Assembly: GCF_000165795.1 (NCBI RefSeq)
Contig: NZ_CM001022.1
Coordinates: forward strand, 124,001 to 188,000
DNA: 64,000 nt
Reading direction: 5' to 3'
From: Aminomonas paucivorans DSM 12260
GTDB taxonomy: Bacteria > Synergistota > Synergistia > Synergistales > Synergistaceae
Part shown: positions 25,568-36,334 of the stretch, piece by piece
Layout of the letters: every line of letters begins with the position of its first letter
Numbering within the stretch: position 1 is the first letter of the stretch
Made by a program: the position numbers and the translations under genes
The notes under the pieces: model-generated
Database searches by the model: none
Told to the model about the DNA's origin: nothing
What the model saw: only the letters and a program-made list of their open reading frames with translations

Positions 25568-25702
25568 CAGCCCGCCTGCCCTCCGTCTCTCCCTCCCCTT
25601 GCAGCATCCCCCCCGTCCCCTCCCTGGAGCCGAGGACCATCTCCCGGCCCCGCATCCTCGTCATGCCGCGTGCCCTCTCCCGTGACGTCGACGGAGGAAC
25701 CC

Positions 25703-25751
25703 TTGACACGGGAAAGGGGGGATGGTATCTCTTGTTTGGATAATCAAACAA
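25703..25751 (+). promoter_or_regulatory. Flavodoxin promoter with palindromic operator
   Basis: A consensus -35 TTGACA (25703-25708) is followed after 17 nt by a weak -10 TATCTC (25726-25731). Immediately downstream, over the expected start point, is the inverted repeat TTGTTTG-N6-CAAACAA (25732-25738 / 25745-25751). This arrangement suggests repression of the flavodoxin gene by an unknown regulator. The stretch 25568-25702 before it holds nothing I recognise. Confidence 0.6.
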
Positions 25752-25827
25752 TGGGGTGCGGTGTTCCTCCCTGCCGGTTTCGGGCAGGAGGGCCCGCCGA
25801 TCTCGTGAAACGAAAGGGGTAGGACCG

Positions 25828-26259
25828 ATGAACCGGGTGGCCGTGGTGTACTGGAGCGGGACGGGAAACACGGAGTCGATGGCGAAGGCCGTGGCGGAGG
25901 GGGCGCAGAAGGCCGGGGTTCCCGAAGTGGCCCTTCTGACGGTAGGGGAGGCCGTGCCGGGGATCGTGGGGACGGTGGACGCCGTGGCCTTGGGGTGCCC
26001 CGCCATGGGGGCGGAGGTCCTGGAGGAGTCGGAGATGGAGCCCTTCGTGGCGGCCCTGACCGCCGATTCCCTCCAGGGGAAGCCGGTCCTCCTCTTCGGT
26101 TCCTACGATTGGGGCGACGGGACCTGGATGCGGGAGTGGGGAGAGCGCATGAAGGGGCTGGGAGCGAAGGTCCTGGCGGAGCTTCCGGTGAAGCTGGACC
26201 CGAAGGAAGAGGACCTGGCCCGTTGCCGCGAGGCGGGAGCCCTTCTGGCGGGGAACTGA
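25828..26259 (+). CDS. Flavodoxin
   Basis: Small FMN-binding electron carrier of 143 residues, short-chain type. The phosphate-binding loop is WSGTGNTESMA at residues 9-19; the ring-binding loops are DAVALGCPAMGAEVLE and FGSYDWGDGTWMREW. A 143-residue length and the second loop with Trp near an acidic patch are typical. It would replace ferredoxin in low-iron conditions or serve a specific reductase in anaerobic metabolism. It is a single-gene unit: its own promoter with an operator-like palindrome lies upstream, and an intrinsic terminator lies 200 nt downstream. Confidence 0.9.
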   Translation: MNRVAVVYWSGTGNTESMAKAVAEGAQKAGVPEVALLTVGEAVPGIVGTVDAVALGCPAMGAEVLEESEMEPFVAALTADSLQGKPVLLFGSYDWGDGTWMREWGERMKGLGAKVLAELPVKLDPKEEDLARCREAGALLAGN

Positions 26260-26463
26260 GCTTGGGAGTTTCGGCGGTGGCGGGGGATCGAGAAATCTGT
26301 CCCTCCTTGCGGATCCCTCCGGGGACGAACGGCCTTCTCTGGTCCTGCCCCACGCGGGAATCGCGTAGCCGGGCAGGATTCGGGAAAACGGAGACATCCG
26401 AGGAAGGGGCACATGCAGGGAGGGGGAGGAGAGGGGTTTCTGCGAAGACAAGGACGCTGCGTC
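26260..26463 (+). other. Non-coding stretch with strong hairpin
   Basis: There is no convincing gene between the flavodoxin stop and the terminator. A hairpin is visible at about 26343-26379: TCCTGCCC, an inner ACGCG/CGCGT stem, and GGGCAGGA. Together with the terminator this could be a long structured 3' untranslated region or a separate small RNA. I do not recognise a known RNA family. Confidence 0.35.
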
Positions 26464-26497
26464 GGGAGGGGAGCTTGAGGGCTCCCCTCCCTTTTTT
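26464..26497 (+). terminator. Intrinsic terminator
   Basis: Perfect 11-bp stem GGGAGGGGAGC / GCTCCCCTCCC with a TTGAGG loop, followed by six T residues. It ends the flavodoxin transcript or a small RNA and insulates the fructoselysine promoter that starts 23 nt downstream. Confidence 0.9.
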
Positions 26498-26519
26498 CTG
26501 ACGATTTTCCCGGATGTGC

Positions 26520-26580
26520 TTGACGGGGTCTCTGGATTGGTGTAGTAAAAATCACAAGTGGATTACGATACAACCACTTG
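26520..26580 (+). promoter_or_regulatory. Promoter and operator of the fructoselysine operon
   Basis: TTGACG (26520-26525), 17-nt spacer, and TAGTAA (26543-26548) preceded by TG form a reasonable promoter. Directly downstream lies the inverted repeat CAAGTGG-N12-CCACTTG (26555-26561 / 26574-26580), well placed for repression by one of the two GntR regulators encoded next. Confidence 0.6.
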
Positions 26581-26676
26581 GGCGTCCCGATCCCGTGGCG
26601 GGAGGGGCATCCTCGTTTCCCCGGCTCGGCGCGGTAGGATGGGGGGGATACCATGCCGTCATCGGGAGGGACCACC

Positions 26677-27390
26677 GTGCCGCAGACACAGGACGTGAAG
26701 ATCGCCGACCACATCGAAGAGGCCCTTCGGGGTCGGGAACCGGGTTCCCGGCTTCCCTCGGAGCGGGACCTGGCAGCCCGGTTCGGGGTGCAGCGCCTGA
26801 CGGTGCGGGCCGCCCTGAAACGCCTGGAGCGGGAGGGGCGCATCGTCAGCATCGGAGGAAGCGGCCACTACGTGGCGGAACGGAAGATCGAGCGGAACCT
26901 GGCCTCCTTCCAGTCCCTCACCGAGGCCATCGGGGAGAGCGGCCGGGAGCTTTCCAGCCGCCTGGTGGCCTGGGATCGGGTGGAGGCGGACAAACGGTTG
27001 GGCCAGAGGCTGGGAGTCCCCCTGGGGGAAGCGCTTCACCGGATCCGGCGACTTCGGTTCGCGGACCGGATCCCCCTGACCCTCGAGACCTCCTGGATTC
27101 CCCTGCGCCTGGCCCCGGAGCTGGAGGGGGCGGACCTGGAGACGGGCTCCCTCTACGCGGCCCTGGAGGCCCGGGGCGTCCTGCTCGTCTCCGCCCGCCA
27201 GGAGATCCTCATGGCCTTCGCCTCGGAGGACGAGGCGGACCTGCTGGAGGTGGAGGAGGGGGAGGCGCTCCTGCTGCTGCGCGGGGTGGCCTTCGACGGG
27301 GAGGGGCAGTCGGTGGAGTTTTCCACCTCCCTGACCCGGGGGGATCGGTGCGTGTTCCGCAGCGTGCTGACCAAGGACCGGAGGGACTGA
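26677..27390 (+). CDS. GntR-family regulator with UTRA domain, first of a tandem pair
   Basis: Regulator of 237 residues of the HutC subfamily. The winged helix is seen in SRLPSERDLAARFGVQRLTVRAALKRLEREGRIV. The UTRA ligand domain follows (SLTEAIGESGRELSSRL, GVPLGEALHRIRRLRFADRIPLTLETSWIPL, SVEFSTSLTRGDRCVFRSVL). Start: GTG 6 nt after GGGAGGG; an ATG 24 nt upstream (26653) has a poorer site. It opens a gene set for fructoselysine catabolism and, with the next gene, probably senses a phosphorylated Amadori product. In E. coli one such regulator, FrlR, has this role. Confidence 0.85.
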   Translation: MPQTQDVKIADHIEEALRGREPGSRLPSERDLAARFGVQRLTVRAALKRLEREGRIVSIGGSGHYVAERKIERNLASFQSLTEAIGESGRELSSRLVAWDRVEADKRLGQRLGVPLGEALHRIRRLRFADRIPLTLETSWIPLRLAPELEGADLETGSLYAALEARGVLLVSARQEILMAFASEDEADLLEVEEGEALLLLRGVAFDGEGQSVEFSTSLTRGDRCVFRSVLTKDRRD

Positions 27391-27392
27391 CC

Positions 27393-28103
27393 GTGGAGCC
27401 CGTGACGCCGCTGCACGTGCAGCTTCGGGAACTCCTGCGGGAGAAGATCGAGGAGGGATGCTACGGCCAGGGAACCATGATCCCCTCGGAGCGGGACCTG
27501 GCCGCGGCCTACCGCATCAACCGCATGACCGCCAAGAAGGCGGTGGAGGGCCTGGTCCGGGAGGGGCTGCTGCGCCGGATCCAGGGCAAGGGGACCTTCG
27601 TGGTGCGCACGGTGCCCCACGGGAACCTCCAGACCCTCCAGGGCCTCTCGGAGGCCCTGAAGGTCTCCGGCAAGACCCCCTTCACCCGGTTGGTGCTGGC
27701 GGAGGTGATGGAAGGGGGCGGCAAGGCGGGGCGTCTCCTGGAGCTGGGCCCGGAGGAGCGCATCTACCGGATCCTGCGGCTGCGCTACGCGGATCAGGAG
27801 CCCGTGGCCCTGGAGGACACCTACGTGCCCCTGGGGCTGACGGAGGGGCTGGAGGACCTGGACTTCGAGGTCCTCTCCCTCTACGGGGTCCTGGAGGAGC
27901 GGGGCATCCGGCTGGCCACCAGCGACCAGAGCCTCACCCTGGCGCGGATCCACCCCCGGGAGGCGAAGCTGCTGGGGGTGCCGCCGGAGACGGCGGTGTT
28001 CCTCTTCGAGTTCCTGAGCCGGGACGACCGGGGCCGGGCCATCGAATACACCAAGTCCTACACCCGGGGGGACCTGCGGGTCTACGACGTCCTCCTGAAG
28101 TAG
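27393..28103 (+). CDS. GntR-family regulator with UTRA domain, second of a tandem pair
   Basis: Regulator of 236 residues, also HutC subfamily: PLHVQLRELLREKIEEGCY, MIPSERDLAAAYRINRMTAKKAVEGLVREGLL, RRIQGKGTFVV, then a UTRA domain with LQTLQGLSEALK, RIYRILRLRYADQEPVALEDTYVPL and the closing AIEYTKSYTRGDLRVYDVLL. It starts at a GTG only 2 nt after the stop of the first regulator; its ribosome site GGAGGG lies inside that gene, so the two are coupled. The two proteins are clearly diverged paralogues. Hetero-oligomers or two effectors (for example different sugar-amino acids) are possible. Confidence 0.85.
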   Translation: MEPVTPLHVQLRELLREKIEEGCYGQGTMIPSERDLAAAYRINRMTAKKAVEGLVREGLLRRIQGKGTFVVRTVPHGNLQTLQGLSEALKVSGKTPFTRLVLAEVMEGGGKAGRLLELGPEERIYRILRLRYADQEPVALEDTYVPLGLTEGLEDLDFEVLSLYGVLEERGIRLATSDQSLTLARIHPREAKLLGVPPETAVFLFEFLSRDDRGRAIEYTKSYTRGDLRVYDVLLK

Positions 28104-28245
28104 TTCCTCGGGAAAGCGCGCATTTCCGAAAAGCCGGGCACCCCTCGGGGCGTCGCCGGAGAGGATCCCCCCGCGTCGCGGGCGGGACTGGTCTTCCTGT
28201 GGCCTTCCCTCGGGGAGGCGCGGGTCGGGGGAGGAGGAAGGTCCT

Positions 28246-30571
<2,326 letters not shown>

Positions 30572-30640
30572 TCCGGACGACCCGGGGGCGGACCGGTCGC
30601 CTGGAACTCGACGGTCGCCGCAGCTGGATTCGGACACATC

Positions 30641-30667
30641 CCCCGGGAAGGCGTTCCCTTCCCGGGG
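30641..30667 (+). terminator. Intercistronic stem-loop before frlB
   Basis: Perfect 11-bp stem CCCCGGGAAGG / CCTTCCCGGGG with a 5-nt loop, followed by CTTTC. It lies between frlA and the ribosome site of frlB, with no strong U-run, so it is probably a partial terminator or a stabilising mRNA structure that sets relative expression within the operon. Confidence 0.5.
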
Positions 30668-30685
30668 CTTTCGGGAGGAATGGAC

Positions 30686-31708
30686 ATGCTTCAGATCGAC
30701 AAGAACACCGTGGAGTTTCTGGTGACGGAGAACATGGTCCACGAGGTGGAGACGATTCTCCGAAGGGATTTCCCCCGCATCGGGGAGATGGCCGGGGAGA
30801 TGGCGGACCGGGGGGTGGACCGGGTCTACTTCGTGGCCTGCGGTTCCCCCCTGTGCGCCGCCCAGACGGCGGCCCGGCTGATGGAGCGGTTTTCCTCCGT
30901 TCCCGCGACGGCCTACAGCGGCTGGGACTTCTGCGACAACCCGCCGCATCGCCTGGACCGGAAGTGCGCCCTCATCGCCATCTCCCACTACGGGAAGACC
31001 GAGGAGGTCTGCCTGGCCCTGGAGAAGGCCAAGGCGGCGGGGGCCTACACGGTGGCGGTGACGGGAAGGGAGGAGAACCCCATCGCCGCCCTGGGGGACC
31101 GGGTGGTGGCCTACGGGGCGGAGTGCATCTGGGAGGCCCACCTGCTGGTGGCCTACGCCTTCGTCCTGGAGTTCCTGCGTCGCGTGGCCCCGCATCCGGA
31201 GCTGGAGCGCATTGCCGCGGATCTGACCAAGCTGCCGGGGGTGCTGGCCCGGCTGGTGGCGGGGTGGGAGGAGAAGGGACGGGCCCTGGGGGAGCGGGCC
31301 TCCCGCTGGCCCTTCCTCTACACCGTGGCGGCGGGGCCCCTGAAGCCCCTGGCCTACAAGGAGGGCATCGTGACCCTCCTGGAGTTCACCTGGACCCACG
31401 GGAGCTGCCTGGACGCGGCGGAGTTCCGCCACGGCCCCCTGGAGGTGGCGGAGCCGGGGGTGCCCTTCCTGTTCCTCCTGGGGACCGACGAGAGCCGCCA
31501 CACCGCCCAGCGGGCCCTGGACTTCGTGCGGCGTCACACCGACGACGTGATCGTCTTCGACCACCGGGAGATCGGGGAGGGGCTGCACCCCTGGCTGGCC
31601 CCCATGACCCTCTTCGTCCCCCTGGAGTGGTTCTGCTACTACCTGTCCCTGCACAAGGACCACAACCCGGACCATCGGCGCTACTACGGAGGGCTGGCGG
31701 AGTACTAG
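30686..31708 (+). CDS. frlB: Fructoselysine 6-phosphate deglycase
   Basis: SIS-domain enzyme of 340 residues that splits fructoselysine 6-phosphate into lysine and glucose 6-phosphate. It matches E. coli FrlB along its length by memory: [51 protein letters not shown], the second SIS domain [38 protein letters not shown] and the C-terminal [18 protein letters not shown]. The second ATG is preferred because GGGAGG lies 7 nt before it and only 1 nt before the first. This is the step that feeds free lysine and sugar phosphate into fermentation. Confidence 0.93.
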   Translation: MLQIDKNTVEFLVTENMVHEVETILRRDFPRIGEMAGEMADRGVDRVYFVACGSPLCAAQTAARLMERFSSVPATAYSGWDFCDNPPHRLDRKCALIAISHYGKTEEVCLALEKAKAAGAYTVAVTGREENPIAALGDRVVAYGAECIWEAHLLVAYAFVLEFLRRVAPHPELERIAADLTKLPGVLARLVAGWEEKGRALGERASRWPFLYTVAAGPLKPLAYKEGIVTLLEFTWTHGSCLDAAEFRHGPLEVAEPGVPFLFLLGTDESRHTAQRALDFVRRHTDDVIVFDHREIGEGLHPWLAPMTLFVPLEWFCYYLSLHKDHNPDHRRYYGGLAEY

Positions 31709-31766
31709 GCCCCGGCCCGCTGCGGGGGGACCCCGGTCCCCCCGGTGCGAAGGGAGGCAGGAAACG

Positions 31767-32588
31767 GTGAAGTTCTGCATGTTCACCTCCGGCTACATGC
31801 GCGATCCCCTGGAGAAGGCCTTCCGCGACGCCGCGGAGCTGGGCTACGACGGCATCGAGATCTGGGGGGGCCGTCCCCACGCCTATGCCCCGGACCTGGC
31901 GGCGGGGGACCTGAAGGACCTGGTGCGCCTCTCCCGGGACTACGGGGTGCCCATCGTGGGCTACACCCCCGAGACCAACGCCTACCCGTACAACATGATG
32001 ATCGGCAGCGAGCGGATGCGCCGGGACAGCCTGGACTACATCAAGCTCTCCATGGACATGGCCGCCGCCATGGGGGCGGGGTTCACCCTCATCTCCGCGG
32101 CCCACGCGGGGTACGACACCCCGAAGGAGGTCTACTGGCCCCGTCTCCTGGACTGTCTGCGGGAGCTGGTGGCCCACGGGGATAGCATCGGCATGACCCT
32201 CTGCCTGGAGGCCCTCACCCGCTACGAGTCCAACGTGGTCTGCACCGCCGACGACCTGGCCCAGGTGTTCCGGGAGATCTCCTCCCCCCGGCTGGTCACC
32301 ATGTGCGACGTCTGCGCCCCCTACGTGAACCGGGAGCCCGTGTCCAGCTACTTCGCCAAGCTGGGGGACCGGGTGCGGCACCTCCACCTGGTGGACAGCG
32401 ACGGGATCAGCGACACCCACTACCTCCCCGGGGACGGGAACATGCCCCTGGGGCCCCTGCTGCGGGACCTGAAGCGTCGGGGGTACGACGGGACCGTCAC
32501 CCTGGAGCTGGTGACGGCGTACATCCACGAACCCACCTGCTACGCCGACCTGGCCCTGCGCCGGGCCAAGGCGCTGCTGGCGGACTAG
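31767..32588 (+). CDS. frlC: Fructoselysine 3-epimerase
   Basis: TIM-barrel epimerase of 273 residues that converts psicoselysine into fructoselysine. Family features are [40 protein letters not shown], the metal ligands around [45 protein letters not shown] and [14 protein letters not shown]. Start is GTG with AGGGAGG 9 nt upstream. A short GC stem-loop lies between frlB and this gene. It is the last gene of the operon; the next gene is convergent. Confidence 0.92.
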   Translation: MKFCMFTSGYMRDPLEKAFRDAAELGYDGIEIWGGRPHAYAPDLAAGDLKDLVRLSRDYGVPIVGYTPETNAYPYNMMIGSERMRRDSLDYIKLSMDMAAAMGAGFTLISAAHAGYDTPKEVYWPRLLDCLRELVAHGDSIGMTLCLEALTRYESNVVCTADDLAQVFREISSPRLVTMCDVCAPYVNREPVSSYFAKLGDRVRHLHLVDSDGISDTHYLPGDGNMPLGPLLRDLKRRGYDGTVTLELVTAYIHEPTCYADLALRRAKALLAD

Positions 32589-32705
32589 GCCGAGGGGACG
32601 ATTCCGCCCGCGGGCGAACAATCCGTGGGACCGATCCCTCCGTGTCCGGACCTCCGCCGGAGGAGGGCGTACCCTGCGGGGCGTGGTCTGTCCTGCCCCA
32701 GGGGT

Positions 32706-34271
32706 CTAGGGCCTGCCTCCCTTCAGCAGGCACAGGGGGACCAGAAGCGCCCAGACGAGGGAGCCGTACCGGAGGGATGAGCACCCTCCGCTTCCGCCCC
32801 GGAGGCTTCCCGTGGGGGAGGTCGTGGGGAGGGAGGCGGGGGAAGAGGGGACGACCGGCGTGGGGGTGAGGAGGCTCGTCGGGAGGGGGGTGACCGTCCC
32901 GGGGTCCGGGGTCACCTCCGGCACGGGGGAGGGGGTGATCTCCCCGGGGGTGGGCGTCCCGGGGGAGGGGCTGGGGGTGGGGCTGGGGGAGGGCACGAAG
33001 GGTTTCTCGAAGGCCCCGTAGTCTCCCTTGGGTCCTTGGGGGCGGCTCACGCCCCGTTGGTCCGTGGCGGGAAACGGGTGGGGAGAGTCGACGTCGGCGG
33101 CGGAGCTGCCCGGCAGGATCGCGCAGGTCTGGGTGAAGCCCCCGTTGTCGGCCAGGGGGGCCAGGAGCGGGTCACCGGAGAGGAGGTGTAGGGCGGCCTC
33201 GTTGCCGTCGTAGGTCCCCCGCAGCACCCCGTACTCGAAGGTGGGGGCGGCACCCGCGGCGTACTCCACTTCCTTCAGGGCGCTGGGGACGGAGTTCCAG
33301 AGGATGCAGTGGAGGATGGACGTGCCGTCCGTGGGGCTGCAGGCGGTGACGTAGACGCTCTGGCCCCGGGAGGGGTCCCGGGTGGTCCGGTTGTTCAGGA
33401 AGGTGCAGTTCCGGACCCGGGTGTGGTTCGAGGCGAGGAGCAGCGCCCCGCCCCCGTCGTCCCAGGCGACGTTCTCCACGAAGGTGCAGTTGGCGATTTC
33501 CCCGGCGCTGCCGGTCTCCCCGTAGACGGCGCCGCCGTTGCCCGCTACGTTTTCCACGAAGGTGCAGCAGGAGATCTTCGGAGCGTTCGATCCGGAACTG
33601 GCGATCCCGCCGCCGCTTCTCGCGCCGTTGTCCCGGAAGGTGCAGTCCGTGATGACGGGGCTGGCTTCCGATCCGGCGTTGCCTACCCCCCCGCCCTTGA
33701 AGGCGTCGTTGCGGAGGAAGGTGCACCGGCTCACCCGGGGGCTGGCCGAGCTGTTGTAGAGTCCTCCGCCCGAGCCCGAGGAAGCGAAGAACCCCCCACG
33801 GGCGTTGCCGTCCCGGATGGTGAAGCCGTCGAGGACGGTGGAACCCGTCACGCCGAAGGGGGCGGTCACCACGTGGCAGACGTTGTCCGCCGACGTGGCG
33901 GGGTCGCCGATGTTCCCCGAGAGGACCGTCACGTGGGTCTTGGGGACCCTTTGGTCGCGCCTCGTCTCGGTCCCCCCGAAGCCCCCGTAGACCGACACCC
34001 CCGGTTTCAGCACGAAGGAGTCCCCCGAGGTTACGCCGGGCAGATAGGTCCCCTGGGCCACCCAGACCTCGTCCCCCGGGGCTGCCCCCTGGATGGCCGC
34101 GCCCAGGTCCGACGAGGCGAAGGCGTGGGCCCAGCTCGTCCCGTCTTTTGCTCCTGCACCGGTTCCGGTGACGTACCAGACGGTGCCCGCCGCCCCCGCC
34201 CCGGCGCACCAGAGCGACAGGGCCAGCAGGATTCCCCATCCGGCGGCGATCCATCGAGGTCGTGTTCTCAT
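32706..34271 (-). CDS. Secreted beta-helix repeat protein with Pro/Thr stalk and CTERM-like tail
   Basis: Exported protein of 521 residues. The signal peptide covers about residues 1-28 (WGILLALSLWCAGAGA). Residues 30-390 are parallel beta-helix repeats of the polymorphic-outer-membrane type: repeated GGGLYNS, CTFLRNDAFKGGGV, CTFRDNGARSGGGI and CTFVENVAGNGGAV turns, about 30 residues apart. A 60-residue Pro/Thr/Ser stalk follows (SPTPSPSPGTPTPG). The C-terminus has GGSGGCSS, a hydrophobic stretch and KGGRP, a diverged Synergist-CTERM tail. It is likely a surface or adhesion protein; there is no catalytic signature that I can see. It stands alone, convergent with frlC. Confidence 0.8.
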   Translation of the reverse strand: MRTRPRWIAAGWGILLALSLWCAGAGAAGTVWYVTGTGAGAKDGTSWAHAFASSDLGAAIQGAAPGDEVWVAQGTYLPGVTSGDSFVLKPGVSVYGGFGGTETRRDQRVPKTHVTVLSGNIGDPATSADNVCHVVTAPFGVTGSTVLDGFTIRDGNARGGFFASSGSGGGLYNSSASPRVSRCTFLRNDAFKGGGVGNAGSEASPVITDCTFRDNGARSGGGIASSGSNAPKISCCTFVENVAGNGGAVYGETGSAGEIANCTFVENVAWDDGGGALLLASNHTRVRNCTFLNNRTTRDPSRGQSVYVTACSPTDGTSILHCILWNSVPSALKEVEYAAGAAPTFEYGVLRGTYDGNEAALHLLSGDPLLAPLADNGGFTQTCAILPGSSAADVDSPHPFPATDQRGVSRPQGPKGDYGAFEKPFVPSPSPTPSPSPGTPTPGEITPSPVPEVTPDPGTVTPLPTSLLTPTPVVPSSPASLPTTSPTGSLRGGSGGCSSLRYGSLVWALLVPLCLLKGGRP

Positions 34272-34442
34272 TCCCGATCCACCCTTCCTCAAGAAGAGGC
34301 GCCCGGGGCAGGCGGGAAAGCCCGCCACGGGCGCCGAAGATCCGCTGTGGAGCGTGAGGTTCGTCCCGGGGGAAGGGAGCGAGAAGGTGCGCCGCCCCGG
34401 GGGGCGCGGGACTCCCCCTGGAGCCCCCTTCCCCGGGTTTCC

Positions 34443-35246
34443 CTAGAAGTATCGGCCCTTGGTGCGGTAGTTCTCCTTGCGCACCCGGGCCATCCCCAGC
34501 AGGATCTGCTCCTGCTCCTCCGGGGCGGTCTGGAACCGCTCCCACCGCTTGCGGTCCGCCTCGGGGAAGACGATGAGGTTCTCGTTGCGCCCCACCCCCG
34601 CCAGGATGGTCTCCACCGCCTCCTCCACGCTCACCGCGTCGTCGGGGACGGGCAGCCCCGAGAAGATGGAGGTGGCCACGTTGCTGGGGCACACGGTGGA
34701 GAAGCGGATGTTCTCGTCCCAAAGCTCGTAGCGCAGGCACTGCCCCACGGCGCTCACGGCGTACTTGGTGGCGCAGTAGGCCTCCTGGTAGGGGAGGGGG
34801 ACGATCCCCGCGATGGAAGAGGTGTTGACGATGTGTCCGCCTCCCTGCATCCGCATGATGGGCAGCACCGCGTAGATGCCCTGGAGGACGCTCCAGAAGT
34901 TGAGTTCGAAGAGGGAGCGCCAGTCCTCCAGCTCCAGCTGGTCCACCGGCAGGGTGCCCCCCATGCCCGCGTTGTTGAAGAGGAAGTGCACGAACCCCTT
35001 CCACTCCACGGTCTTGCGGATCAGGCTCCGGATCTGGTCCTTCTTCGTCACGTCGGTGACCCGGGCCAGGGCGTGTCCCGGGTGTTCCTGGTTGATGCGC
35101 GCCACCTCGGCGTTCAGTTTTTCCCCGTTGATATCCCCCATGACCACGTAGGCCCCCAGCTCCGCCAGCCGTCGGCAGAGACCCAGACCCATGCCGTCGG
35201 CGGCGCCGGTGACCACCGCCACCTTTCCCTCGTAGGTCTCGCGCAT
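34443..35246 (-). CDS. Short-chain dehydrogenase/reductase
   Basis: NAD(P)-dependent oxidoreductase of 267 residues, classical SDR. The cofactor loop is VVTGAADGMGLGLCRRLAE (TGxxxGxG) at the N-terminus, with Asp in VMGDING favouring NAD(H). NNAGMGG, the catalytic Ser in IVNTSSIAG, and YCATKYAVSAVG (YxxxK) complete the set. It lies 28 nt downstream of the acetoacetate-decarboxylase-like gene, so they are probably co-transcribed and act on related keto or hydroxy compounds. The substrate cannot be deduced. Confidence 0.87.
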   Translation of the reverse strand: MRETYEGKVAVVTGAADGMGLGLCRRLAELGAYVVMGDINGEKLNAEVARINQEHPGHALARVTDVTKKDQIRSLIRKTVEWKGFVHFLFNNAGMGGTLPVDQLELEDWRSLFELNFWSVLQGIYAVLPIMRMQGGGHIVNTSSIAGIVPLPYQEAYCATKYAVSAVGQCLRYELWDENIRFSTVCPSNVATSIFSGLPVPDDAVSVEEAVETILAGVGRNENLIVFPEADRKRWERFQTAPEEQEQILLGMARVRKENYRTKGRYF

Positions 35247-35274
35247 GTCCTTCCCCTCCCTCTCTGTGGCCGCC

Positions 35275-36072
35275 CTAAGGCAGCGTCCGGGCGTCCGGCG
35301 GGTTCATGGTGATCTCCCCGTGGAGGAGCCGGGCGTCGATCATGCGTCCCAGGGGAAGCTCTCCCAGGGCGCGGAGGATGTGGTGCTGTCCCGGGTGGTG
35401 TTCCGGGAAGGCCGGAACGTGCCACCGCAGGGCTCCCTCTCCCAGGACGACCCGGTCGCAGCGCATGGCCTGGGGGTACAGGGTGGCCTGGCTCAGGGCC
35501 GCCCCGGGGCCTCCCACGTTGGGGATGTATCGGTAGCCCAGCAGGTGGATGTGTTCCATGTCCCGGTTGGTTTGGGCCAGCTCCTCGGGGGTGGCGTCGC
35601 GCTTTCCGAAGAAGTCCAGCTCCAGGAAGGTGCGGCTCCAGAAGGAGGCGCAGGTGAAGACGTGGTCCCCCCGGGAGTGGAGGTCTGCGATGTCCGCGAA
35701 GATCTTGGGGACCCCCGTCTCCTCCCGTCCCCCGATGATGGGCCAGGTCTGGTTCTCCCACACCACGAGGGGGTACACCCCCGTGAGCCCCGCCTCGCGC
35801 CGGTAGGCCACGGGGACGGAAACCTGCACCAGGTTGTAGCCCCCGTTGGCCATGAAGTCCACCATGCGCATCTGGGACATCTGGACGGAGATCTCCGGGC
35901 GCAGCAGTTCGAAATCCTCGTGCACGTAGGCCTCCAGCCGGTCCCGGTCCGTCTCGTAGACCAGGGAAAGGGCGTGCACGTCGGAGCATCGGCAGACCCA
36001 GCTCAACCCCCCGGGTTGCCCCCCGAAGTGAGCCGGCATGTGGTAGGTATGGTCCTCCCGCAATCGGTACAT
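35275..36072 (-). CDS. Acetoacetate decarboxylase-like protein
   Basis: Protein of 265 residues of the acetoacetate decarboxylase superfamily: VQMSQMRMVDFMANGGYNLVQVSVPV, PLVVWENQTWPIIGGREETGVPKIFADI, then the beta-cone segments RTFLELDFFGKRD and LHGEITMNP. The lysine in GVPKIF matches the Schiff-base position. The second lysine that follows it in the clostridial enzyme (PKK) is isoleucine here, so a different reaction, as in ADC-like aldolases/dehydratases, is quite possible. Start is ATG behind GGAGGTG. It is first in a two-gene unit with the SDR. Confidence 0.75.
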   Translation of the reverse strand: MYRLREDHTYHMPAHFGGQPGGLSWVCRCSDVHALSLVYETDRDRLEAYVHEDFELLRPEISVQMSQMRMVDFMANGGYNLVQVSVPVAYRREAGLTGVYPLVVWENQTWPIIGGREETGVPKIFADIADLHSRGDHVFTCASFWSRTFLELDFFGKRDATPEELAQTNRDMEHIHLLGYRYIPNVGGPGAALSQATLYPQAMRCDRVVLGEGALRWHVPAFPEHHPGQHHILRALGELPLGRMIDARLLHGEITMNPPDARTLP

Positions 36073-36334
36073 CCTTGCACCTCCTTCTTTCGATCCGCAG
36101 CGCCTTGCCCCCGGGCCGTTTCCTGAGGGCTTCTGAGGCAGTCTTTCATGGAGTGTATTCCCTGGGGGTGCCACCGGGCTTCCTGCGTGCCCATGGAGTT
36201 TTTCCGAAGACGGCGGGACGAGGCACGAGGGAAGGGGCTCGAAAGCTCCGTACCCGAAGAAACATGCTAGGTCCAGGGGGTGGAGGAGCGCATCCCTCGA
36301 AAGGAGGGATTCTTGGGGTGAGAGGCGAGGGGGG
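36073..36334. other. Intergenic region, no gene seen
   Basis: Contains a weak hairpin ATCCCTC-N5-GAGGGAT at 36292-36310, 24 nt beyond the LuxR-type gene, which may help end the long porphyrin/corrin transcript. I found no clear promoter for the decarboxylase-like gene. Confidence 0.35.
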
